From Pelomonas sp041914785 (lineage in GTDB: Bacteria > Pseudomonadota > Gammaproteobacteria > Burkholderiales > Burkholderiaceae_C), in assembly GCA_041914785.1 (NCBI GenBank), contig JAYSCT010000006.1, forward strand, positions 1 to 64,000: a stretch of 64,000 nucleotides of DNA. The letters are read 5' to 3'. The notes under the pieces were generated by a model that worked only from the letters and a program-made list of their open reading frames with translations, was not told where the DNA came from and searched no databases. The position numbers and the translations under genes are program-made. This document shows positions 6,584 to 19,279 of the stretch, one piece after another. Each line of letters starts with the position of its first letter. Position 1 is the first letter of the stretch.

Positions 6584-9315
6584 AGTGTCCTAAGCCAAAA
6601 AGCCTCGTACTTGCGATGCCAGCCGGCGGGCTTGACGACGCCGCCCAGTGCATGCGCGCCGTCCGGGTCCAGGAACAGCTCCACCAGCGACTCCTTGCCC
6701 GAGTCCAGCAGCTCGCGGTAGACGTTGACGGTGTCCTGGTACAGCACGTTGGGGTCCTGCATGCCGTGCACCAGCAGCAGCGGCTTCTTCAAGCCCCTGG
6801 CCAGTGGCAGCAGCGAGAACTTGCGCAGGCTGGGCTTGCTGCGGTCCACCTTGCCGATGGTGCGGCCGCTGTACCAGCTGTTGTAGTTCTCCCATTCCGT
6901 CGGGCCGGCACCGGCGATGCCGGCGGCGAACAGGTCGGGCCGCGTGTACATCGTGTACTGCGTCTGGAAGCCGCCGAAGCTCCAGCCGTTCAGGCCCACG
7001 CGCGCCGGGTCCACGCCGTAGGTCGGCAGCAGCTTGACGAGGTCTTCCAGGTCCTCGCTCTGCGGCTCGCCGGGGCGCTCCCAGTTGGCGTCGGAGAACT
7101 TGCGGCCGTAGTTGCTGTGGCCGCGCGGGTCCACGGCCACCGTGACGAAGCCGTGCTTGGCGGCCATGTACTGGCCGAACAGGTAGGCGGTGTTCTGGAA
7201 GCTGTCGACCTCGACGATGTGGCGGTCGTTCAGCGGGCCACCGTACACGTAGACGATGCCGGGGCGCTGGTCGCTGGCCTGCCAGCCGGCGGGCTTGAAC
7301 AGGTAGGCCTCGATGCGGTCGCCATGGCGGTTGGTGAACGAGAAACGCTCGGGCTGCAGCAGGGCCAGCGAGCCCCAGGCCTTGTCGGTGCTGTCGGTCA
7401 GCGTGCGCGGCGCGGCGCGCCCGTCGGTGGCCAGCAGCTTCAGCTCGGGGCGCTGCGCCCAGTTGCCGGCGTTGGCGGCCACCCAGCGGCCGTCTTCCGA
7501 CATCGCCGCCCCGCGGTGGAACTCGCCGGCCGCGCCGATGGGCTGCGTCGCGCCGGTGGCCATGTCCACGCGCAGCACGTTCATCGCCGCCGTGTCGCCG
7601 AGGTTGCCGAGCACGAACAGCGCCTTGCTGTCGGCCGTGAAGCCGATGACCTGGTGGGCCTCGAACTCGCCCTTGACCAGCGGCCGCAGCGCCTTGCTCG
7701 CGACGTCGATGGCATAGGGCTGGCGCCAACCGGCTTCGTCCAGCGCCAGCACCAGCGTCCTGCCGTCGGGCGTGAAGCGGGGCTTGAGCACGTTGACCAC
7801 CTCGTGGCCCACGTCGCCGCGGCGCTCCAGCACCAGTTCGGGCTTGGCGGTCTCGTCGCAGGCCGCCGGGCCGTTCCCAAGGCCTGCAGCGCCCCCTCGG
7901 GGGGCCGCTGGCGTACTCGCCGGCGAGGGGCAAGAAGTGCTGCCCAGGTAGACGCGCAGCAGCTCCTTCTCGCGCTCCCAGGTCGCGAACGCGTAGCGGC
8001 TGCCGTCTTTGGCCCAGGCCACGTCGCTGATTTCGAACCAGACATCGCCGCCGTTATGGGTGAACACCGGCGCGGGCTGCTTGCGCGGCGGCTCGGCACC
8101 GGTGGGCACGGCGCGGATGTAGAGCGCCAGCGGCTTCTCGGTGCGCTTGTCGTCGGATACCTCACGGTTGACCTTCTTGGCCGTGGCCCAGCGGTCGCTG
8201 TAGTTCATGATTTCGACCTGGCGGCCGGGCGGCGCGGGCTTGTCGTCCGCGGTCTTCAGCGGCGCCTTGGCCAGCAGCGACATCCAGCGGCCGTCCTCGC
8301 TGATGACGGTCTGCTCGATGCGGTATTTCTTCTGCTCGTCGTCGGGGTGGATCAGCTCGCGGTTGACCACCTGCACGCCGGCCTGGCGGAAGCTCAGGCG
8401 CAGCACGCGGGTCTCGTCCATGTAGATGAAGCCGGCGTCGTCGGGCGTGTAGGCCACGGTGCGCAGCTCGCGCTGCGTGGCCACCAGCGGCTGGGGCGCC
8501 TTGGCGTCGGGCTGCCAGCGGTACAGGCCGCCGCGGTACTGGAACACCAGCTCGTCGGCCTTGTTGGCCCAGACGAACTGCGCCGGGCCGGGGTAGAGGT
8601 CAGCCGGCTTGAGCTTGTCGCGGGCGAGCTTCTTCTTCAGCTCGTCACGCAGCTCCCAGAGCTCCTTCTCCTTGTCATCCTTCTTGTCATCCTTCTTGTC
8701 ATCCTTCTTGTCGGGCGACGAGGCAGCGGGCGACGGCGCGGGGGCCGGCTTGCCGGCGCGCCGGGCGGCCAGCACCGCGGCGGCGTACTTCTCCGCCTCG
8801 GCCTCGGCCTTGTCGGCCGCCTTCTGCGCGTCGTCCCTGGCCTTCTTCTCGGCCAGTTCCTTCTTCAGCACCTCGATCTGGGCCGCCTCCCACTGCGACA
8901 GGTCCACCGGCTCGCCGCGCAGGTAGGCCTGCTGCGCGACCTCGCGCGCCTGGCGCTCGGCGTACTCGTCGTTGCGCTGCTTGAGCTTCCTGTCGAAGCG
9001 CGCCATGTCCTCGGGCGCGTCGAAGGCGGCCATCACCTGCGGCGAGGTGACCCGCGTGGTCTTGCCGGTGCGGGTGTCGTGCACCCACAGGTCGGTGCCG
9101 GGCTCGCCGAACGGGCTCCACAGCCAGGCCAGGTAGCGGCCGCTCTTGCTGAACGCGGCGTCCTTGGCGTTCTCGCCGCGGTAGGGCGCGGCGCGGAAGA
9201 TCTGTTCGAGGGTGGGAGGGGCTGCAGGCGCGGTCTGCGCCTGCAGCGGCACGGCGGCCGACAGGGCCAGCGCAAGCGCCAGGCTGCTCACGGCAGCGAA
9301 GGTCACGGGCTTCAA
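6556..9315 (-). CDS. secreted S9-family prolyl oligopeptidase-like peptidase
   Basis: This 919-residue exported serine peptidase starts at a TTG (9315) preceded by AGGAG six bases away; no ATG fits the signal peptide. A signal peptide ends at about LQA-QT, followed by a beta-propeller-like region and a C-terminal alpha/beta-hydrolase domain. The catalytic set is S779 (GWSFGG), D854 (HGMQDPN) and H888 (DGAHALGG). Three features are odd: a Lys/Asp run encoded by a 12-bp tandem repeat at 8671-8712; a Pro/Ala/Gly insert encoded by repeat-like DNA at about 7868-7931; and a C-terminus (APRPVEPR) and stop codon supplied by repeat copy B. It probably cleaves peptides in the periplasm. Confidence 0.9.
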   Translation of the reverse strand: MKPVTFAAVSSLALALALSAAVPLQAQTAPAAPPTLEQIFRAAPYRGENAKDAAFSKSGRYLAWLWSPFGEPGTDLWVHDTRTGKTTRVTSPQVMAAFDAPEDMARFDRKLKQRNDEYAERQAREVAQQAYLRGEPVDLSQWEAAQIEVLKKELAEKKARDDAQKAADKAEAEAEKYAAAVLAARRAGKPAPAPSPAASSPDKKDDKKDDKKDDKEKELWELRDELKKKLARDKLKPADLYPGPAQFVWANKADELVFQYRGGLYRWQPDAKAPQPLVATQRELRTVAYTPDDAGFIYMDETRVLRLSFRQAGVQVVNRELIHPDDEQKKYRIEQTVISEDGRWMSLLAKAPLKTADDKPAPPGRQVEIMNYSDRWATAKKVNREVSDDKRTEKPLALYIRAVPTGAEPPRKQPAPVFTHNGGDVWFEISDVAWAKDGSRYAFATWEREKELLRVYLGSTSCPSPASTPAAPRGGAAGLGNGPAACDETAKPELVLERRGDVGHEVVNVLKPRFTPDGRTLVLALDEAGWRQPYAIDVASKALRPLVKGEFEAHQVIGFTADSKALFVLGNLGDTAAMNVLRVDMATGATQPIGAAGEFHRGAAMSEDGRWVAANAGNWAQRPELKLLATDGRAAPRTLTDSTDKAWGSLALLQPERFSFTNRHGDRIEAYLFKPAGWQASDQRPGIVYVYGGPLNDRHIVEVDSFQNTAYLFGQYMAAKHGFVTVAVDPRGHSNYGRKFSDANWERPGEPQSEDLEDLVKLLPTYGVDPARVGLNGWSFGGFQTQYTMYTRPDLFAAGIAGAGPTEWENYNSWYSGRTIGKVDRSKPSLRKFSLLPLARGLKKPLLLVHGMQDPNVLYQDTVNVYRELLDSGKESLVELFLDPDGAHALGGVVKPAGWHRKYEAFWLRTLAPRPVEPR
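7868..7931 (-). repeat. repeat-like insert inside the S9 peptidase gene
   Basis: On the minus strand this reads GCCCCTCGCCGGCGAG, then CGGCCCCCCGAGGGGGCG, then a GC-rich tail. That is the same order of landmarks as the beginning and the palindrome of the dispersed 3' repeat, but shortened. It keeps the frame open and encodes a low-complexity Pro/Ala/Gly segment just ahead of the motif LVLERRG. It looks like a coding-sequence insertion of a short member or relative of the family; the exact ends cannot be fixed without homologues. Confidence 0.5.
8671..8712 (-). repeat. 12-bp tandem repeat, 3.5 units
   Basis: The unit CTTGTCATCCTT (plus strand) is repeated three times exactly, followed by half a unit. 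In the peptidase it encodes alternating Lys-Lys-Asp-Asp blocks in a charged linker of the N-terminal propeller region. Unit number could vary between strains by slippage without shifting the frame. Confidence 0.85.
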
Positions 9316-9373
9316 GGGGGTCTCCTGAATGGGGCCCCCGGTGGGGGCGCCGCATTCTAGGGAGGCCGTCGCG

Positions 9374-9391
9374 CCGTGCCGTTCGGCACGG
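9374..9391 (-). terminator. hairpin downstream of the TerC gene
   Basis: Arms CCGTGCCG / CGGCACGG enclose only two bases, starting eight bases past the stop of the TerC gene on the minus strand. There is no T-tract, so it may stall or protect the transcript rather than terminate it alone. Confidence 0.45.
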
Positions 9392-9398
9392 ACGTCGG

Positions 9399-10397
9399 TC
9401 AGCGGGCTGACGTTGCCACCGCGGCCGCGTCGCCGCGCGTCTTCCACATCGACACCACCACGCCACCGGCGATCAGGCCGAAGGTGACGCTCAGCGACAC
9501 CACCGCCGGCACCTTGCCGATGAAGCCCACCAGGAAGATCTTGCTGCCGATGAACACCAGCACCAGGGCCAGCGCGTACTTCAGGTACTTGAAGCGGTGG
9601 ATCATGGCCGCCAGCGCGAAGTACAGCGCGCGCAGGCCCAGGATGGCGAAGATGTTGCTGGTGTAGACGATGAACGGGTCGGTCGTGATCGCGAAGATCG
9701 CCGGCACCGAGTCCACCGCGAAGATCAGGTCCACGAACTCCACGAGCAGCAGCGCCAGCAGCAACGGCGTCGCGAATCGCTCGACACGGCCGGTCCTGGG
9801 ATCGCGCTCCTTCACCCAGAAGGCGCTGCCGCGCAGGCCCTCCGTCACGCGCATGTGCTTCTTGAGCCACTTCAGCAGCGGGTTGTTGGCGATGTCGGGC
9901 TCGTGGTCCACCATGAACCACATCTTGATGCCCGTGATCACGAGGAACGCGCCGAACAGGTAGAGCACCCAGCTGAACTGGCTCACCAGCGTCGCGCCCA
10001 GGCCGATCATCAGCGCGCGCAGCACGACGACGCCGAGGATGCCCCAGAACAGCACGCGGTGCTGGTACTGACGCGGGATCGCGAAGAAGCCGAAGATCAG
10101 CGCGATGACGAAGACGTTGTCCATGGACAGCGACTTCTCGATCAGGAAGCCGGTGTAGTAGTCCATGCCGCTCTGCGCGCCCAGCGTCCACCACACCCAA
10201 GCGCCGAAGGCCAGCGCCACGCCGATGTAGCCGGCCGACAGCAGCAGGCTCTCGCGCACGCCGATCTCGTGGTCGTCCTTGTGCAGCACGCCGAGGTCGA
10301 ACGCCAGCAGCGTCACGACGACGCCCAGGAAGCTCAGCCACAGCCAGGCGGGCTTGCCCAGGAAGTCGGCTTGCAGGAAGTTCAGCAGGAGTTCCAT
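9399..10397 (-). CDS. TerC/Alx-family integral membrane protein
   Basis: The 332-residue protein has about seven to nine hydrophobic segments and the acidic membrane signatures of TerC/Alx proteins (AFDLGVLHK near residue 33, EKSLSMDNVFV near 87, VEFVDLIFAVDSVPA near 224). Members of this family export manganese or other divalent metals, or support metal insertion into exported enzymes. It is the last gene of a three-gene minus-strand run (10989-10600, 10568-10410, 10397-9399) with gaps of 31 and 12 bases. I did not find a yybP-ykoY manganese riboswitch ahead of the run, which often controls this family. The exact substrate is unknown. Confidence 0.9.
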   Translation of the reverse strand: MELLLNFLQADFLGKPAWLWLSFLGVVVTLLAFDLGVLHKDDHEIGVRESLLLSAGYIGVALAFGAWVWWTLGAQSGMDYYTGFLIEKSLSMDNVFVIALIFGFFAIPRQYQHRVLFWGILGVVVLRALMIGLGATLVSQFSWVLYLFGAFLVITGIKMWFMVDHEPDIANNPLLKWLKKHMRVTEGLRGSAFWVKERDPRTGRVERFATPLLLALLLVEFVDLIFAVDSVPAIFAITTDPFIVYTSNIFAILGLRALYFALAAMIHRFKYLKYALALVLVFIGSKIFLVGFIGKVPAVVSLSVTFGLIAGGVVVSMWKTRGDAAAVATSAR

Positions 10398-10409
10398 CGA
10401 AGGCTTTCG

Positions 10410-10568
10410 TCAGAGCAGGAAAGACAGCGCCGCAGCCGCGGCCGACACACCACCGCCGACCCCGAGCAGGGTCACATCGCGGCGCTCATTGCCGATGCGC
10501 CAGGCCTGCCAGGCGGCGGCGAAAAGCACCACGGCCAGCAGCAGGCCTGTGAGAGTGAAGACGTCCAT
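10410..10568 (-). CDS. small membrane protein, 52 aa
   Basis: A 52-residue protein starting MDVFTLTGLLLAVVLF has one clear hydrophobic segment at about 5-24 and a second weaker one at the C-terminus. A CGGAG sequence lies five bases ahead of the ATG, supporting translation. It lies between another small membrane protein and the TerC gene on the same strand, so it is probably co-transcribed with them. Family unknown. Confidence 0.55.
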   Translation of the reverse strand: MDVFTLTGLLLAVVLFAAAWQAWRIGNERRDVTLLGVGGGVSAAAAALSFLL

Positions 10569-10599
10569 GTCGGGCTCCGTGCAAGAACGGGAAGGCAGG

Positions 10600-10989
10600 T
10601 CAGGAAGGGAGCAGCCGGGGCTGAGACACGGCCCGCTGGCTGCGCTGCCACCAGCGCAGGGCCGCATGCGACGCGCCACCGGCCAGCAGCAACAGCGCGG
10701 CACCCACGGCCCAGGTGATCCAGGCCAGCACCGTCACGCCGCCCGCCAGGGCCGGCATGGTGTCCAGCAGCGTTTGCAGCCAGGGCTGCAGCGTCTCGAT
10801 GCCCTGCGTGATGGACTCGGACACGCCTTGCGGCAGCCAGCGTGTCCAGGCCTCGGGCAACGCGAGGTCCTTGACGGGCAGATGGCCGGCGCCGCCGATC
10901 AGCACGCTCAGCAGCAGCTGGCCGAGCCAGACCGTGGCGGACCACACCGCCATCAGCACAGCCACTACAACCCACAGCAACAGTGCCAT
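10600..10989 (-). CDS. hypothetical membrane protein, 129 aa
   Basis: The ATG at 10989 is preceded by GGAGGT five bases upstream; a GTG just ahead is too close to that site to be used. The protein has a hydrophobic N-terminus (residues 1-35), a soluble amphipathic middle (KDLALPEAWTRWLPQG) and a second long hydrophobic segment near 82-105. This gives a two-span topology with a middle loop. I do not recognise the family. It is the first gene of the run leading to the TerC-family protein, which suggests an accessory role in the same membrane process. Confidence 0.6.
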   Translation of the reverse strand: MALLLWVVVAVLMAVWSATVWLGQLLLSVLIGGAGHLPVKDLALPEAWTRWLPQGVSESITQGIETLQPWLQTLLDTMPALAGGVTVLAWITWAVGAALLLLAGGASHAALRWWQRSQRAVSQPRLLPS

Positions 10990-11040
10990 CACGCACCTCC
11001 GTCAACAACGATGGGGCGCAGTGTCCGCAGCAGGGGAAAC

Positions 11041-11062
11041 TCGGAGAAGCGAAGTTCTCCGA
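11041..11062 (-). terminator. terminator-like hairpin after uvrA
   Basis: Arms TCGGAGAA / TTCTCCGA (8 bp) enclose a six-base loop. On the minus strand the hairpin lies 24 bases past the uvrA stop and is followed by GTTTCCCC. A second short inverted repeat (CTTCCGG / CCGAAG) lies between it and the stop codon. Confidence 0.5.
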
Positions 11063-11086
11063 TCTCTGACTTCCGGAAAACCGAAG

Positions 11087-16717
<5,631 letters not shown>

Positions 16718-16913
16718 GGTGGGGGTCAAAACTGCGAAGGCGAGCAGTGTAGGGAGCCGGCTTGACGAAAACTGTCAGTACGCGCAGCCTACGCCGTCGG
16801 CCAAGCCTCACTGCAGATGTGGGAGTGGTGGTTGCACATCGGCATGGCCTGAGGCAACAATGGCCCACCCCTTACCGGGGGACATAAAAACAAGCGAAAA
16901 CCGAGGACACGGG

Positions 16914-17423
16914 ATGGACAACACCAGGCTGCAAGGCCCACTGACAACGCACCCGCTCTGGCTCAGCGCGGCCCCCACCGGCACCGCGGCCGGCGCGCCG
17001 CGGCCGGGCCAGGACGGTGACGTCCGGCATCAGCGCCAGCCCCAGGTGTTGCTCGTTGAAGACAACCACATCAACCAGGTCGTCGCGCTGGAGTTCCTGG
17101 CGCTGATGGGTGTGCAGGCCCGCCTGGCCAAGAACGGCATCGAGGCGCTGGCCGCCTGCGAGGAAACCGCCCCCGACCTCGTGCTGATGGACATCCAGAT
17201 GCCCGGCATGGACGGCCTGGAATGCGCCCGCCGCCTGCGCGCGCAGCAGCGCGAGGGCCGCATGCCCGGCTTCCCCATCCTCGCGCTGACGGCGCACGCG
17301 CTGGACGCCGACGTGGCCGCCAGCATGGAAGCAGGCATGGACGAGCACCTGACGAAGCCGCTGGACTTCGTCGCGCTGCGCACGCGGCTGCAGCGATGGC
17401 TGGATTTGCCTCCGGCGAACTGA
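16914..17423 (+). CDS. single-domain response regulator (receiver)
   Basis: The 169-residue protein has a disordered, Pro/Gly-rich N-terminus (1-42) and then one receiver domain. LLVEDN is at 46-51, the phospho-acceptor is D93 (LVLMDIQMPGMDG) and the lysine is K148 (HLTKPLD). The sequence style (VEDNHINQVVALEFL, DIQMPGMDG) is that of receivers cut from hybrid histidine kinases, which normally pass phosphate to an Hpt domain or act by protein contact. No output domain follows. It is divergent from uvrA and ends two bases before repeat copy C. Confidence 0.85.
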   Translation: MDNTRLQGPLTTHPLWLSAAPTGTAAGAPRPGQDGDVRHQRQPQVLLVEDNHINQVVALEFLALMGVQARLAKNGIEALAACEETAPDLVLMDIQMPGMDGLECARRLRAQQREGRMPGFPILALTAHALDADVAASMEAGMDEHLTKPLDFVALRTRLQRWLDLPPAN

Positions 17424-17424
17424 G

Positions 17425-17560
17425 GCCCCTCGTCCAGGCTTGCCACGCTGAACGCGGGCAAGCCTGACCGGTCCCCCAAGGGGACGGCGATGCTCGCGGC
17501 GTTGAGCCGCTTGCACATCGCCAGACGGGCCGGCTTGGGAGCGGCCCGGCGCTCGGCCCG
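17425..17560 (+). repeat. 3'-of-gene dispersed repeat, copy C
   Basis: Plus-strand copy of the family described at 780-912. It begins GCCCCTCGTCC two bases after the stop of the receiver gene and ends GGCGCTCGGCCCG. The GGCGATGCTCGCGGC / GCCGC...ACATCGCC inverted repeat is kept. It lies between convergent genes. Confidence 0.8.
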
Positions 17561-17592
17561 CACCGAGGCACTACTGCCCTCCAGAAAGCTGG

Positions 17593-18312
17593 TCAGGCTG
17601 CGGGAACGTAGACGTACCCGACGTTCCTCACCGTCTTGATGACCTCGGGCTTGTCGGGGTTGCGCTCGACCTTGCGGCGCAGGCGCATGACGCGCAGGTC
17701 GATGCTGCGGTCGAAGACGTCCCAGCCGCGGTTGTGGGCCTGTTCCATGATCTGGTCGCGGTTCAGCGGGCGGTTGGGGTGGCGGGCGAACAGGGCCAGC
17801 AGGTCGAACTCGGCGGCGGTGATGTCGATCTCAGCGCCATCCGCGCCGAACAGCTTGCGCCGCGCCAGGTCCAGCTGGCAGGAGCCGAAGGCCACGCGCT
17901 CCGGCTCCACATCAGCGGCGGCCGCGGGCGCGCTGACCTGCAGGCGGCGCAGCACGGCACGGACGCGGGCCAGCAGTTCGCGCAGCTCGAAGGGCTTGGC
18001 GACGTAGTCGTCGGCGCCCACCTCCAGGCCCACGATGCGGTCAATGGCCTCGCCGGCCGTCGTCAGCATCAGCACCGCCAGCCGCGGGTGCGCCTCGCGC
18101 AGCGCGCGGGCCAGCGACAGGCCGTTCTCGCCGGGCATGTTGATGTCCAGCACCGCCACGTCGGGCACGCGCCGGGCCACCTCGGCGCGCGCTGCCGCGG
18201 CGTCCTCGGCCAGCAGGACCTCGAAGCCGTTGCGGCCGAAGTACTCGGCCAGCAGGGCGCGCAGTTCGGGCTCGTCGTCGACAAGCAGGACGGTGGGCAG
18301 GCTGTCTGGCAT
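17593..18312 (-). CDS. OmpR/PhoB-family response regulator
   Basis: A 239-residue protein with an N-terminal receiver (LLVDDE at 9-14, phospho-acceptor D56 in VLDINMPG, conserved lysine in DDYVAKPFEL) and a C-terminal winged helix ending KTVRNVGYVYVPA. The start MPDSLPTVLLVDDE gives the usual receiver N-terminus; the frame stays open upstream without a credible start. Its neighbours are a small unknown gene on the opposite strand and, past repeat D, the globin. No partner kinase is adjacent on the same strand, though the hybrid kinase at 19280-21271 is close. Target genes are unknown. Confidence 0.88.
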   Translation of the reverse strand: MPDSLPTVLLVDDEPELRALLAEYFGRNGFEVLLAEDAAAARAEVARRVPDVAVLDINMPGENGLSLARALREAHPRLAVLMLTTAGEAIDRIVGLEVGADDYVAKPFELRELLARVRAVLRRLQVSAPAAAADVEPERVAFGSCQLDLARRKLFGADGAEIDITAAEFDLLALFARHPNRPLNRDQIMEQAHNRGWDVFDRSIDLRVMRLRRKVERNPDKPEVIKTVRNVGYVYVPAA

Positions 18313-18443
18313 GGCGGCGAATGATAGGCAGGCGCACCGGCCGCGGCACGGCGTTGAAACAAACGCAACACAAGGCCCGGCAGGCTGAAGCGCGGCTGAA
18401 ACGCCCGCCTTCGACAGTGCGGTCACCGAACAGGAGCACCGCC

Positions 18444-18644
18444 ATGAACTACCGCAGCGACAACCCCGCCACCGACTGGCCCGAGACCCTGGCCGTCATC
18501 TACCGCAGCGAAGCCTTCGCCGAAGACCTCGACGACGACCACGACACCCCGCCCGCTCCCGGCTGGCACCCGCTGGAACGCCTGGTGGCCGCGCTGCCGC
18601 TGCTGTGCATCTTCCTGCCCGCCGCCGACGCCTATCTCCGTTGA
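18444..18644 (+). CDS. small hypothetical protein, 66 aa
   Basis: The ATG at 18444 follows a good AGGAG seven bases upstream. The protein (MNYRSDNPATDW...) has an acidic middle (EDLDDDHDT) and a hydrophobic C-terminal segment (VAALPLLCIFLPA). It may therefore bind the membrane or another protein through its tail. It is divergent from the OmpR-type regulator, with 131 bases between the starts, and is followed directly by repeat copy D. I recognise no family; it could be a lineage-specific gene. Confidence 0.5.
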   Translation: MNYRSDNPATDWPETLAVIYRSEAFAEDLDDDHDTPPAPGWHPLERLVAALPLLCIFLPAADAYLR

Positions 18645-18778
18645 CCCCTCGCCCAGTCTCGTCCCGCTGAACGCGGACGAGCCTGATCGGTCCCCCGAGG
18701 GGACGGCGATGCATGCGGCATTGAGCCGCAAGCACATCGCCATGAGGGCCGGCTCGGGAGCGGCCCAGCGCTCGGCCC
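18645..18778 (+). repeat. 3'-of-gene dispersed repeat, copy D
   Basis: Plus-strand copy starting directly after the TGA of the 66-aa gene (CCCCTCGCCCAG) and ending GCGCTCGGCCC. It retains GGTCCCCCGAGGGGACGG and the GATGCATGCGGC / GCCGCAAGCACATCGCC stem. The globin gene starts 35 bases past its end. Confidence 0.8.
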
Positions 18779-18813
18779 CAAAACATCAATGCACCACTGA
18801 AGGAATCGCAACC

Positions 18814-19239
18814 ATGACCCCGCACCAGATCCACCTCATCCGCACCAGCTTCGAGCCGCTCAAGCCGCTGGCCGCGACCGTCGCCAAGGCGTTCTACGCC
18901 CGGCTGTTCACCCACGACCCGGCGCTGCGCACGCTGTTCCGCGGCGGCGACATGGCCCAGCAGGGCGAGCGCCTGATGCAGATACTGGCCGCCGCCATCG
19001 AGCTGCTGGACCGCCCCGGCGCGCTGACGCCCGTGCTGCTGCGCCTGGGCCAGCGCCATGTGGCCTATGGCGTGGAGGCCGCCCACTACGACAGCGTCGG
19101 CGCGGCGCTGTTGGACACACTGGCCGCCGGCCTGGGCGACGGCTTCACGGCCGAGACGCGCGAGGCCTGGACGGCGATGTACCGCGTCGTCGCCCGCACG
19201 ATGCAGGAAGGCGCCGCCGCGGCCGTTCTCGCAGCCTGA
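18814..19239 (+). CDS. single-domain bacterial globin
   Basis: This is a 141-residue heme protein of the myoglobin-like (Vitreoscilla hemoglobin/flavohemoglobin-domain) fold. A GAAGGA ribosome site lies ahead of the ATG. Key positions are proximal histidine H82 (GQRHVAYGV), CD1 phenylalanine F42 (LRTLFRGG), B10 tyrosine Y28 and distal-side Q49/Q50. No reductase domain follows, so it binds O2 or NO rather than being a complete flavohemoprotein. It lies 40 bases upstream of a PAS hybrid histidine kinase, with which it is probably co-transcribed. That arrangement suggests gas or redox sensing, or protection of the signalling unit. Confidence 0.88.
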   Translation: MTPHQIHLIRTSFEPLKPLAATVAKAFYARLFTHDPALRTLFRGGDMAQQGERLMQILAAAIELLDRPGALTPVLLRLGQRHVAYGVEAAHYDSVGAALLDTLAAGLGDGFTAETREAWTAMYRVVARTMQEGAAAAVLAA

Positions 19240-19279
19240 TCTCTCTATCATCGGCCGCGCTTTCAGGGAGAGAGGGCCG

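Noticed and set aside
10398..11086. Manganese (yybP-ykoY) riboswitch for the TerC-family operon
   Set aside because: I looked for the conserved yybP-ykoY blocks ahead of the operon and did not see them.
16772..16787. LexA-like CTGTCAGTACGCGCAG between uvrA and the receiver gene
   Set aside because: The ends fit CTG-N10-CAG, but the centre is GC-rich and only about 9 of 16 positions match; this is expected by chance in such DNA.
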